64,000 nt of DNA, taken from positions 1,818,261-1,882,260 of the forward strand of contig CM026404.1 in assembly GCA_014843695.1 (NCBI GenBank). Reading direction: 5' to 3'. The stretch is from Archivesica marissinica (Eukaryota; Mollusca; Bivalvia; Venerida; Vesicomyidae). Each line of letters starts with the position of its first letter. Positions within the stretch are counted from its first letter, which is position 1. Position numbers and translations under genes: made by a program. Of the stretch, positions 11,032 through 24,400 are shown piece after piece. The notes under the pieces are model-generated. The model was not told the DNA's origin. It searched no databases and was given only the letters and a program-made list of their open reading frames with translations.

Positions 11032-12469
11032 ATGTCGGAGGAATTAATCCCACCATTTACAGGCCCTATGTCAAAAGAAACAGCTCAGTACAGGGCTAAA
11101 CAAGCAGTGGAATATTACCATAAGCAGCTAAAAGTTCAAACAAAGCCGGAATTACCGAAAAGACAAAATAGGAAACGCGAGGATACTAGTGAAAAAGTGA
11201 ATGGCTATCGTGGGCAGTATGAACACAAGCATGTAAATATTGATGGACGACATAGTGCACAGGCACATTATGATGAACCTCCCGAGAGGTTTGTACGCGG
11301 TGGTCAACGTGCAACCGTGCATGCAACTAACTCCGGTCGACTATGGCAGCAGCAGCAGCAAAATCATAGCAATAATAATGTACAAAACCAGAACAATAAT
11401 GCAAGACGTATTGTACACCAAGAACACCGAGCTGGATCTAAGAAGAGATATAGCCGTGGATTGCATAGAAGTAATAGCAATCTAGAGGAAAGTATGGATT
11501 ATATACACGTTGAAAATTTGGACACGTCGATGAGCTCACGTAGAGAGTATGGAAGCACTTCCTCATTAGACATGATGAATGCAAGTACAAGTAGCGATAG
11601 TTTCTTTCAAATGTTAGAAAATTTAAAACCAGTGAATACGGATCAAAGGAGTCCAGCCCCATCTAAACTGAAGGAGGTGTTAAGGGGTTCGAAGCTAGAG
11701 GAAAGAAATCATCAGACATTTCTACGGAACTTAGAGAAAATTGCAAATGGCTCTGTTATAAACAACCGTCCACTCTCTGATGAAGTTGATGAAGGGAGCC
11801 AAAGTCCTAGAACTAGAGCAAAGTTTAAACAAAAAGAACGCAAATTACGTTCTAAATCAATTACACCAGATGTTGGTCCTGGTGTATGGAAACGTTTTAG
11901 GAGTAAAAACGAACCAGAAGTGGGTGCAAAATCTAGTGATGTGGTGCCTGATGTAGAACTTAAAGGAGACGATAGGTTTAGACGGAAAGCTTTTGTGCAT
12001 TATGATAGTCAGAGTATTGGATTTGATGTAAATAAAGTATTCAAGTCGAATACATCCACAAATTTTTCAAACATATCAACTGGTGCTTCAGCTGCGTCAG
12101 GGACACGTGAAAGTTATGCTGGCGAGGCTGATGACCCAGACATTATAGCAAACATTGATGATGGTGACGGTCGGAATAATGACCTCGTTCATTCTTGTTC
12201 GTTCTTCCGCAATGAAATTGGAGGTGAGGAGGAACGGATAATTGGATTAACTCAAAGTACCGCCACAAAACATGTGCAAACCAGTAGAGAAAAAACTCCG
12301 AATCGAAGTGCAATAAACCGTTCTCCCGAATGTTGTGGAGTAACAATTCTCGACTGTTCACCGACCTCTGTGGGACATATCCTTCCACCACACATCAAAC
12401 ACAAAGGTCATGTCATAGAATATACAGACACTGGTGCTTACTACTACAGACATTTCTTCAATGGTCAAG
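11032..12469 (+). CDS. SIPA1L1: SIPA1L coding exon 1 (N-terminal region, residues 1-479)
   Basis: This 1438-nt exon gives 479 codons plus one base (phase 1) and ends at CAAG|GTGAGT. It encodes the polar, mostly disordered N-terminal region. A short polyQ run (CAG4 CAA) at 106-110 is followed by an Asn/His-rich stretch, and the last part, [10 protein letters not shown], begins the conserved dimerisation segment. The frame stays open for about 100 nt past the donor, but SIPA1L homology stops at the splice site and resumes at 31579, so the read-through part is intron. The ATG at 11032 is preceded by an in-frame TGA 21 nt upstream. Confidence 0.9.
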
Positions 12470-15400
12470 GTGAGTTTTGGATATGGCTTTTCTTGTATAG
12501 ATCTCTGATTATGTTCACTATTGTTTGTTACCACAAAGCCTCGATCTATCGGGTATCTATATGGCACTCACCGATATTCAAATAACCCTCTGTGCATATC
12601 CCTGTACTGGACAAATACCATAACGGTGCAGGTAGGTTCATGTGATCATTATAATGGCTTCCTGATGATTGGAGATGTGATTTTGGATGGTCCTCATAAT
12701 ATCTAAGATAAACTTGATCACTCAAGAACTCTCATTTCTATGGCTACAGAAAAGGATTTCTAATAATCTTGAATAATCTTCTCTAAAACTAACATAGCTA
12801 GCTAAATGAAGATTGTCGCTCAAAAAATGTGCCCTGCACCCCCTCGTATGGCACTAGCAATCGAGTTGAGTGTCATTGTTCGCATGTGTGTGAAATGGCC
12901 CTCTCTCTTGTGTGTGGTGTTCTCTTTATATCTACATACATTATGTATCGCCCATTTCTTAATTGATGTGTGTCTATAATGATATAAATATTGTTTGTGC
13001 CATTTGTTCATGAATGTCTTGTTAACATACTACAACACTAATAGCATGACAATGTATGTATCATGCAATATCAGCACCTGCCCTGGCTTTTATTTTTTTG
13101 TAGCCAATCACGACTAGCACGCTTTATTTCTTCATAACCTTTTCATTCATTAAGATAACATGCTCAACGATGACCATTTATAGAGTTATCCCTGCTCATT
13201 CATTAAGATAACATGCTCAACGATGGACCATTTATAGAGATATCCCTGCTCATTCATTAAGATAACATGTTCAATGTTGGACCATTTATAGAGTTATCCC
13301 TGCTCATTCATTAAGATAACATGTTCAATGTTGGACCATTTATAGAGTTATCCCTGTTCATTCATTAAGATAACATGCTCAACGATGGACCATTTATAGA
13401 GTTATCCCTGCTCATTCATTAAGATAACATGCTCAACGATGGACCATTTATAGAGTTATCCCTGCTCATTCATTAAGATAACATGCTCAACGATGGACCA
13501 TTTATAGAGTTATCCCTGCTCAATCATTAAGATAACATGTTCAATGTTGGACCATTTATAGAGTTATCCCTGCTCATTCATTAAGATAACATGCTCAACA
13601 ATGGACCATTTATAGAGTTATCCCTGCTCATTCTAATGATGTGGTTGTATACATGTTCCAACCATGTTCATCCAAGATCTTGGCCACATTTGGAGATCAA
13701 TGATCAAATAGCTATATTATAACTCTTCAACTGCCTGAGGAATTTTTAATTACATGTAGCTAGGCATTAATGTTAACCATGTTATTGTTAAGCAAAGTTT
13801 TCAGCCATGTTGTTTCAAGGCCAAGGTCATGCTTGAAACTTAGTGTTCAGATGGCTGTTATTTATAGCATGTTTGGCCATATCTTCTAAACACATGTACA
13901 AGGATTTTCATTGAACTTCAGGATGACATGTAGAACATAATTATGTTTATCCAAGTTCACGGCGCACTTGGAGAGACAAAGAGGATATATATATTTGTTG
14001 TGCTGTCCATAACGTTTCAACTACTCCAGGAATGTCCTAAATATCTTGGCACAACCAATACCATTATTGAAACGATGTGCAAAGCGAATATTTCAGCCAT
14101 GTTGTTGCAAAGGTCAAGGTCACACTTGTATTTTATTTGTTCAAATAGCTATCTTTTGTAACATTACTGGTGTCTACATGTAGTCCATATCGGCCTAACC
14201 ACTGAACATATTATCATAAAACTACCATTGATTGTTCACCACACCAAAACGATGTGTAGAATGCAGATTTCAGATTCTACATTAAGGTCTCACATAGAGG
14301 TCAAAGACCAAATCGGGCTCTGATCTGGTTATACTTAATAGACTGCTTCCATAATTACATGTCAGCACATGCCAATTCTCTAAATAATTTAATGTTTATC
14401 TTTCCTGTATGAAAGCAGCATGTGGGCAGTATTAATTACATTCCAGATAGCTTTCCTTTGACTAGGGTACTTCAGTTTTTTTTTCATTAGCTTCATTTCT
14501 GGTTAATTAATGTGTGTAAATCACTTTTAGCATGTTTTGTTAAAATTGCTGGCATAAACCACGGGGACACTCGCATACCCGGGACACTCGCATACCCGGG
14601 ACACTCGCATACACGGGACACTCACATACCTGGGACACTCACATACACGGGACACTCACATACACGGGACACTCACATACACGGGACACTCGCATACACG
14701 GGACACTCGCATACACGGGACACTCACATACCTGGGACACTCACATACACAGGACACTCGCATACACGGGACACTCGCATAAACGGGACACTCGCATACA
14801 CGGGACACTCACATAAACCACGGGGACACTCACATACCTGGGACACTCGCATACACGGGTACACTCACATACATGGGACACTCACATACATGGGACACTC
14901 GCATACCCGGGACACTCGCATACACGGGACACTCGCATAAACCACGGGGACACTCACATACCCGGGACACTCGCATACACGGGACACTCGCACACACGGG
15001 GAGACTCACATACACGGGACACTCACACACGGACACTGCATACACGGGACACTCACATACACGGGACACTTGCATACACGGGACACTAGCATACACGGGA
15101 CACTCGCATACGGACACAAGCATACCGGGACACTCGCATAAACCCGGGGCACTCGCATAAACCGGACACTCGCATAAACCACGGGGACACTCGCATACCC
15201 GGGACACTCGCATAACCACGGGGACACTCGCATACCCGGGACACTCGCATACACGGGACACTCACATAAACCACGGGGACACTCACATACATGGGACACT
15301 CGCATACACGGGACACTCGCATAAACCACGGGGACACTCGCATACCCGGGACACTCGCATAAACCACGGGGACACTCGCATACCCGGGACACTCGCATAC

Positions 15401-18400
15401 ACGGGACACTCACATAAACCACGGGGACACTCACATACATGGGACACTCGCATACACGGGACACTCGCATAAACCACGGGGACACTCACATACACTCGCA
15501 TACACGGGACACTCACATAGACCACGGGGACACTCGCATACCTGGGACACTCGCATACACGGGACACTCGCATAAACAACGGGGACACTCGCATACATGT
15601 GACACTCGCATACATGGGACACTCGCATACATAGGACACTCACATACACGGGACACTCACATACATGGGACACTCACATACATGGGACACTCACATACAT
15701 GGGACACTCGCATACATAGGACACTCACATACACGGGACACTACTCACATACATAGGACACTCACATACACGGGACACTACTCACATACACGGGACACTA
15801 TACACTCACATACATAGGACATTCACATACACGGGACACTCACACACACAGGACACTCACATACACGGGACACTCACATACATAGGACACTCACATACAC
15901 GGGACACTCACATACACGGGACACTCACATACACGGGACACTCACATACACGGGACACTTACATACACGGGACACTCACATACACGGGACACTTACATAC
16001 ATAGGACACTCACACACATGGGACACTTACATACACGGGACACTCACATACACGGGACACTACTCACATACATAGGACACTCACACACACGGGACACTAC
16101 TCACATACATAGGACACTCACATACACGGGACACTACTCACATACATAGGACACTCACACACATGGGACACTACTCACATACATAGGACACTCACACACA
16201 CGGGACACTACTCACATACATAGGACACTACTCGCATACATAGGACACTCACACACACGGGACACTACTCATACACGGGACACTACTCACATACATAGGA
16301 CACTCACACACACAGGACACTCACATGTCCATGTATACACGGGACACTCACATACACGGAACAGTCACATGTCCATGTATATACGGGACACTCACATACA
16401 CGGGACAGTCACATGTCCATGTATACACAGGACAGTCACATGTATACACGGGACAGTCACATGTACATGTATACACGGGACAGTCACATGTACATGTATA
16501 CATGTGACAGTCACATGTACATATATTGCACCTCTGTTGAGCGGTCACCTCTCATCTCCGGCCAGCGGCCACCAAAGTGACCGTTTTGGGACAAAATTTC
16601 CTACCTTTAAGGTCAAAATCCACCAAAAATCGGCAAAATATTTACAGAGATGCGGTCGCGAAAATATGTAACATTCAAATCAGATGTAGACATTGAAAGA
16701 TTGAATTTACGGAGTGGAAAAAAAGAAATATTTTATTAATAATTATCATTTTTTAATAGTTATATTACAGCTATCAAATGATATTTTGGCCTTAAAAACA
16801 ATATTGATTAGTTTTTCACACGTTTTTACAGAAGTCTCCAATCATACGTGATTATCCGCCATTATGCGGGAAATTGATGAGTCATCCTGGTTTTCCATTC
16901 TATTTTTGAAGAGTGTAAAATACAAAGTCGGGCACCATTGTTAAATCATAAACAAACTTGGAGTGATCACACAAGGCGCTGAAAACCATTGTTTTGATCG
17001 GATTACTGGGATATCAAAGGCCGATTATTCGATCGCATTGTTTAGCAACCGGAATGCGTGTTAAGAGCTCCACAAAGCAAACTAAATTTTTTTGAAAAGA
17101 ACAAATGTATGTACATATGTTTAATTTGAAAAATAAATAAAATGTTAATTAAAATAAAAGTTTAAATTTCAGATTCTGTTGTCTCATTTCTTGTTGTTAT
17201 CATACTATAAGGCAATCCCATTGACAGATTATTGTTATCACAGCTTTTCCAGGCATGCTTGCTTTGAAAATAATTTCTAGTTGTCCAGCAGTCTCCCTCC
17301 GTTAAGCAGCCACCTCCCTTAAGCAGCCAATTTGTGCCCTTCCCAAGAGTGGCTGCTTAAGAGAGGTTCCACTGTATTAATTGGAATAATTTCAATACAA
17401 GAAATGATCAATAGAGTCCATATCCAGGAGACTATATTAACCCTTTCAACACCACAGACCTCTAAATAGGCTTACAAAAAGTGTAGATCCAGATGAGCCG
17501 ACTTGTGACGAGCCGTCTCATCAGGATCTGCACTTTTTGCCAGTGATATGACTATTTTTAGACATAATTACCCATTTTGATAAATGAACTTGCCCAAATG
17601 TGATTTTCTGATTCATTTATTGGTTTATGAATATCATGGACCAGTCCATGTGAGTTACTTGGTGTTGAAAGGGTTAATTGGAATAATTTCAATACAAGAA
17701 ATGATCAATAGAGTCCATACCCAGGAGACTATATTAACCCTTTCAACACCAAGTAACTCACATGGACTGGTCCATGATATTCATAAACCAATAAATGAAT
17801 CAGAAAATCACATTTGGATAAGTTCATTTATCAAAATGGGTAATTATGTCTAAAAATAGTCATATCACTGGCAAAAAGTGCAGATCCTGATGAGACGGCT
17901 CATCATGAGCCGGCTCATCTGGATCTACACTTTTTGTAAGCCTATTTAGAGGTATGTGGTGTTGAAAGGGTTAACAGTATGTTTGAAATGAAAACATTTA
18001 ATTGTTGGAAATGATTTATCGAAAATCAGCAATTACTGTGAATGCTTGTTGAAATGTTAAAGTACTCAAAATAAACAGTTCAATGTAAATGTTATATATA
18101 CAATGTAGAATGCATACCTGTCCAGTCTCACATTTCTCACACATTACAAAAATCAAATCATATTATGGGAATAAATTGTATTTTCTTTAATTAGTTTGAT
18201 ATAACAAGCCGGTAAATTTATCAAACAAATTAATGCATAATGAATGAAAATTCTCATAAAATAATTGATTGCCACAGTTGTGAAAATCACCCTAGAATGA
18301 TTTACTGGAAACACAATGTCTGACACAATGAGACTGATCATTAATATTTTATTACTACCAAGGATTGTCTTGGATCGCTGTTACACAATGTGTGGGGTGG

Positions 18401-21400
18401 GGGCTGCGGCATGCCACCGGACTCCCCTAGCAATCTCACACTGAACACCAAATGATCCGTAACATGTACATGTATGAGACATGTATGAATATTTTATTAT
18501 TACCAAGGATTGTCTTGGATCGCTGTTCAACAATTACATTAATTTTGTCCAGTCAGTGCCCTCCTTGGTAGACAACAAGACCAATCAATACACATTATAA
18601 CATTTAACCCATTCAACACCAAGTAACTCACATGGACTGGTCCATGATATTTTTAGACCAATAAATTAATAACAAAATTACATTTGGATCAGTTCATTTA
18701 TCAAAATGGGTATTTTTTCTCTCTAAAAATAGTTATATTACTTGAAAAAAGTGCAGATCCTGATGAGACGGCTCGTCACGAGCCGGCTCATCTGGATCTA
18801 CAAATTTTTGTAAGCCAATTTAGAGGTATGTGGTGTTGAAAGGGTTAAAACAGTGTATTATTTTAGGGTATATTTCTAACTTTCCAATGCTGTATTGAAA
18901 AATTAGTAAAACGTAACTTCATACTCAGCTGCTTAACTAAGTTAAGAACTGAACTTGTACATCATTACATGTACGTACATGTATTTGGAGAATATAGAAC
19001 ATTATATATTATATATATAGAGAGAAATGATCCTTCACTAAGTCCTTCCTTGTATACCATAATATTTCCCCCCTATTTTGAATGTCTAGCAGCTGCTCAA
19101 GTGCAGCATTTTCAAACATAACTTTTAAGCGGCTATTAATCATTGTATCATGCAAGCTTGAAACATAGCCAGATCCTTGCTGAGTACTCTTCCCAAAAGG
19201 AGAGGGTGTGCGCTACATTTGTGTCTTTATTTTGGCTTCCACTTGAAATACCCATTTTTCGTGTGCAGTTTTATTTGACTGAAGAGAGTCTGCATATTTT
19301 CATTATTGGGGAACAATACATCAGCATGAGAGGTTTTATTGCTTTCACTGACAACTTGAGATACCTTGCAGTTCACTTTGGCAGTGTTTATGCATGCCAT
19401 TCATAAAGTAATGCAAAACAGACACATTACTTTCTCACACTATTTCCTCCATCAGTGTGATTAATGCATCAAAGTTTGCATTAGTAAAGGGGACAGTAGT
19501 CCAGCTATTATTAGCTCCATGCAGTGTCTGTTCTAGGATTGGTACCCAATTTTGTCAGTAGCATCATCACAGTAAGCCTGTACTGAACTGGGGCCATTGG
19601 AGTCCAAAATTGTGACCACTAGGTCAACGTATAACCCTTGATCACATTAGTCATGGATAATAATAGGAGTGTTGCCAAATTTGGTGCGAAGCATGCTTTA
19701 ATAATATCGGCTACCAAATTCAAGTGTGCCGTCTCTGCGGTAATAAATCTAGGCTGGGGTGAACCAATCCACTTGTGTGCCCGCCATGGCAAGTATGCAT
19801 TGTCTCCAGGCGAGTTAATTGTTCCCGGTTCCCGGCAGCTAGTCTCTGATAGGACGAGTATTAATCAAATGCCAATTTTGAAAAGCAGATTTCAAATTTC
19901 GATTATGTCGTATTTGACAATTAGCTGCAGATGCGCAATCAAGACTTGAGTAGAAATAATTATTCAATTGTGATTCAGTCGTAGTTGTCAGTTGTGATTC
20001 AGTCGTAGTTGTCAGTTGTGATTCAGTCGTAGTAGTGATGAGATTTCGGCAGTTACTGTGAGCATAATTTTGCACACACATCATTTCTCGTAATTTGTCA
20101 AATATGTCAAAATATACAAGCAAACGTAATTTATTTGGCAAAAAACATCATAATTCATTATGGGCAAGTGAAATGTTCAGATCACTTGTCATACTGGGAG
20201 AGTCAGGTCACTTGTCATACTGGGAGAGTCAGGTCACTTGTCATACTGGGAGAGTCAGGTCACTTGTCATACTGGAAGAGTCAGGTCACTTGTCATACTG
20301 GGAGAGTCAGGTCACTTGTCATACTGGGAGAGTCAGGTCACTTGTCATACTGGGAGAGTCAGGTCACTTGTCATACTGGGAGAGTATATCTGAAGTAATG
20401 GCGAGTGAATTGTTCAGGTCACTTGTCATACTAGGAGAGTATATCTGAAGTAATGGCAAGTGAAATGTTCAGGTCACTTGTCATACTGGGAGAGTATATC
20501 TGAAGTAATGGCGAGTGAATTGTTCAGGTCACTTGTCATACTGGGAGAGTATATCTGAAGTAATGGCGAGTGAATTGTTCAGGTCACTTGTCATACTGGA
20601 AGAGTATATCTGAAGTAATGGCGAGTGAATTGTTCAGGTCACTTGTCATACTGGGAGAGTATATCTGAAGTAATGGCGAGTGAATTGTTCAGGTCACTTG
20701 TCATACTGGGAGAGTATATCTGAAGTAATGGCGAGTGAAATGTTCAGGTCACTTGTCATACTAGGAGAGTATATCTGAAGTAATGGCGAGTGAATTGTTC
20801 AGGTCACTTGTCATACTGGGAGAGTATATCTGAAGTAATGGCGAGTGAATTGTTCAGGTCACTTGTCATACTGGGAGAGTATATCTGAAGTAATGGCGAG
20901 TGAAATGTTCAGGTCACTTGTCATACTAGGAGAGTATATCTGAAGTAATGGCGAGTGAATTGTTCAGGTCACTTGTCATACTGGGAGAGTATATCTGAAG
21001 TAATGGCGAGTGAATTGTTCAGGTCACTTGTCATACTGGGAGAGTATATCTGAAGTAATGGCGAGTGAAATGTTCAGGTCACTTGTCATACTAGGAGAGT
21101 ATATCTGAAGTAATGGCGAGTGAATTGTTCAGGTCACTTGTCATACTGGGAGAGTATATCTGAAGTAATGGCGAGTGAAATGTTCAGGTCACTTGTCATA
21201 CTGGGAGAGTATATCTGAACAAATTCTTGAACCCCTGCTATGTGAACGTGAAGGAAAATCAAATGAACCAATAATTGTAATTTTGGTGTATCCCTTCCTT
21301 AGGGCCACTTCTATCATCTTGTCCGATGTCTGACTACCGTGGTGATTTCAGGTGAGCGTCCGAGCAACAACCCACTAGGGCCTTTTATTACTCAATTATT

Positions 21401-24400
21401 TCTGTGCACAATCCCCATATTCAGGAGGAATTAAACAAGTCATTTCTTGGAATTTGTTAACCCATAACCTGCCAATCACAACTAAAGTCGCTTTTGCAAA
21501 CAGCATAGAGCCAGATCAGAAGTGCTCTATGCTGTTTGCTATTCAGATAGTGGAGCTAAGACACCTGGCCGAATAGCAAACAACATAGATCCTGAGCAGA
21601 GTTGGCGTTACCCTGATCTATGTTCTTTGCACATTCCATCCATATTATTTGGCAGTATAAGGGTTAATCTGTATATGATTAGTTTATACCAATTTATTTT
21701 AGCTCGATTGCGAAACAAGTTATTACAACTTATATTAATCACTCTCGAGATCTCATTCCTGATGGAATCCATCGCCACGAGGGAGAGAGAAGAGGCAACG
21801 TGGAATTTAAATGCCTTGCCTAAGGGCACAATCGTAGCGGCTCCAGCGGGGCTCAAACTCCAGACTTTTCGCACCTGAAGCGAACGCGCTATCACGACAT
21901 CCACTATATATGATTGTATGTGGCAATACCGTGGTGAAATAAATAGCTTGGTATATACTATATAGTTTGGCCTAATGGTTTATTCAGCAACAATGCAAAG
22001 CTTCTGAATGTTGCACCATTGCTGCATCCACATCAGGACTGTACATTCTCCCCCCCCCCATTGCTGCATCCACACCAGGACTGTACATTCTCCCCCCCAT
22101 TGCTGCATCCACACCAGGACTGTACATTCTCCCCCCATTGCTGCATCCACACCAGGACTGTACATTCTCCCCCCATTGCCCCCCATTGCTGCATCCACAC
22201 CAGGACTGTACATCCTCCCCCCCATTGCTGCATCCACATCAGGACTGTACATCCTCCCACCATTGCTGCATCCACACCAGGACTGTACATTCTCCCACCA
22301 TTGCTGCATCCACATCAGGACTGTACATCCTTCCCCCATTGCTGCATCCACACCAGGACTGTACATCCTCCCACCATTGCTGCATCCACNNNNNNNNNNN
22401 NNNNNNNNNNNNNNNNNNNNNNNNNNNNNNNNNNNNNNNNNNNNNNNNNNNNNNNNNNNNNNNNNNNNNNNNNNNNNNNNNNNNNNNNNNNNNNNNNNNN
22501 NNNNNNNNNNNNNNNNNNNNNNNNNNNNNNNNNNNNNNNNNNNNNNNNNNNNNNNNNNNNNNNNNNNNNNNNNNNNNNNNNNNNNNNNNNNNNNNNNNNN
22601 NNNNNNNNNNNNNNNNNNNNNNNNNNNNNNNNNNNNNNNNNNNNNNNNNNNNNNNNNNNNNNNNNNNNNNNNNNNNNNNNNNNNNNNNNNNNNNNNNNNN
22701 NNNNNNNNNNNNNNNNNNNNNNNNNNNNNNNNNNNNNNNNNNNNNNNNNNNNNNNNNNNNNNNNNNNNNNNNNNNNNNNNNNNNNNNNNNNNNNNNNNNN
22801 NNNNNNNNNNNNNNNNNNNNNNNNNNNNNNNNNNNNNNNNNNNNNNNNNNNNNNNNNNNNNNNNNNNNNNNNNNNNNNNNNNNNNNNNNNNNNNNNNNNN
22901 NNNNNNNNNNNNNNNNNNNNNNNNNNNNNNNNNNNNNNNNNNNNNNNNNNNNNNNNNNNNNNNNNNNNNNNNNNNNNNNNNNNNNNNNNNNNNNNNNNNN
23001 NNNNNNNNNNNNNNNNNNNNNNNNNNNNNNNNNNNNNNNNNNNNNNNNNNNNNNNNNNNNNNNNNNNNNNNNNNNNNNNNNNNNNNNNNNNNNNNNNNNN
23101 NNNNNNNNNNNNNNNNNNNNNNNNNNNNNNNNNNNNNNNNNNNNNNNNNNNNNNNNNNNNNNNNNNNNNNNNNNNNNNNNNNNNNNNNNNNNNNNNNNNN
23201 NNNNNNNNNNNNNNNNNNNNNNNNNNNNNNNNNNNNNNNNNNNNNNNNNNNNNNNNNNNNNNNNNNNNNNNNNNNNNNNNNNNNNNNNNNNNNNNNNNNN
23301 NNNNNNNNNNNNNNNNNNNNNNNNNNNNNNNNNNNNNNNNNNNNNNNNNNNNNNNNNNNNNNNNNNNNNNNNNNNNNNNNNNNNNNNNNATCCACACCAG
23401 GACTGTACATCCTCCCCCCATTGCTGCATCCACACCAGGACTGTACATCCTCCCACCATTGCTGCATCCACATCAGGACTGTACATTCTCCCACCATTGC
23501 TGCATCCACATCAGGACTGCATGTACATTCTCCCCCCATTGCTGCATCCACACCAGGACTGCATGTACATTCTCCCACCATTGCTGCATCCACACCAGGA
23601 CTGTACATTCTCCCCCCATTGCTGCATCCACACCAGGACTGTACATCCTCCCACCATTGCTGCATCCACACCAGGACTGTACATCCTCCCACCATTGCTG
23701 CATCCACATCAGGACTGTACATTCTCCCACCATTGCTGCATCCACAGGACTGTACATTCTCCCACCATTGCTGCATCCACATCAGAACTGTACATCCTCC
23801 CACCATTGCTGCATCCACACCAGGACTGTACATTCTCCCACCATTGCTGCATCCACACCAGGACTGTACATTCTCCCCCACCATTGCTGCATCCACATCA
23901 GGACTGTACATTCTCCCACCATTGCTGCATCCACACCAGGACTGTACATCCTCCCCCACCATTGCTGCATCCACACAGGACTGTACATTCTCCCCCACCA
24001 TTGCTGCATCCACACCAGGACTGTACATTCTCCCCCACCATTGCTGCATCCACATCAGGACTGTACATTCTCCCCCCATGCTGCATCCACACCAGGACTA
24101 CATTCTCCCACCATTGCTGCATCCACACCAGGACTGTACATTCTCCCCCCCCATTGCTGCATCCACATCAGGACTGTACATTCTCCCCCCATTGCTGCAT
24201 CCACACCAGGACTGTACATTCTCCCCCACCATTGCTGCATCCACATCAGGACTGTACATTCTCCCCCCATTGCTGCATCCACACCAGGACTGTACATTCT
24301 CCCCCACCATTGCTGCATCCACACCAGGACTGTACATTCTCCCCCCCCATTGCTGCATCCACACCAGGACTGTACATTCTCCCACCATTGCTGCATCCAC

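Noticed and set aside
12470..12585. Read-through extension of exon 1 ending in a stop near 12583
   Set aside because: Similarity to SIPA1L stops at the GTGAGT donor and continues exactly in phase at 31579; a short intron-retained isoform cannot be excluded but is not supported.
14565..16515. CRISPR-like regularly spaced repeats
   Set aside because: Units are contiguous with no unique spacers and the context is a eukaryotic intron; an ordinary minisatellite.
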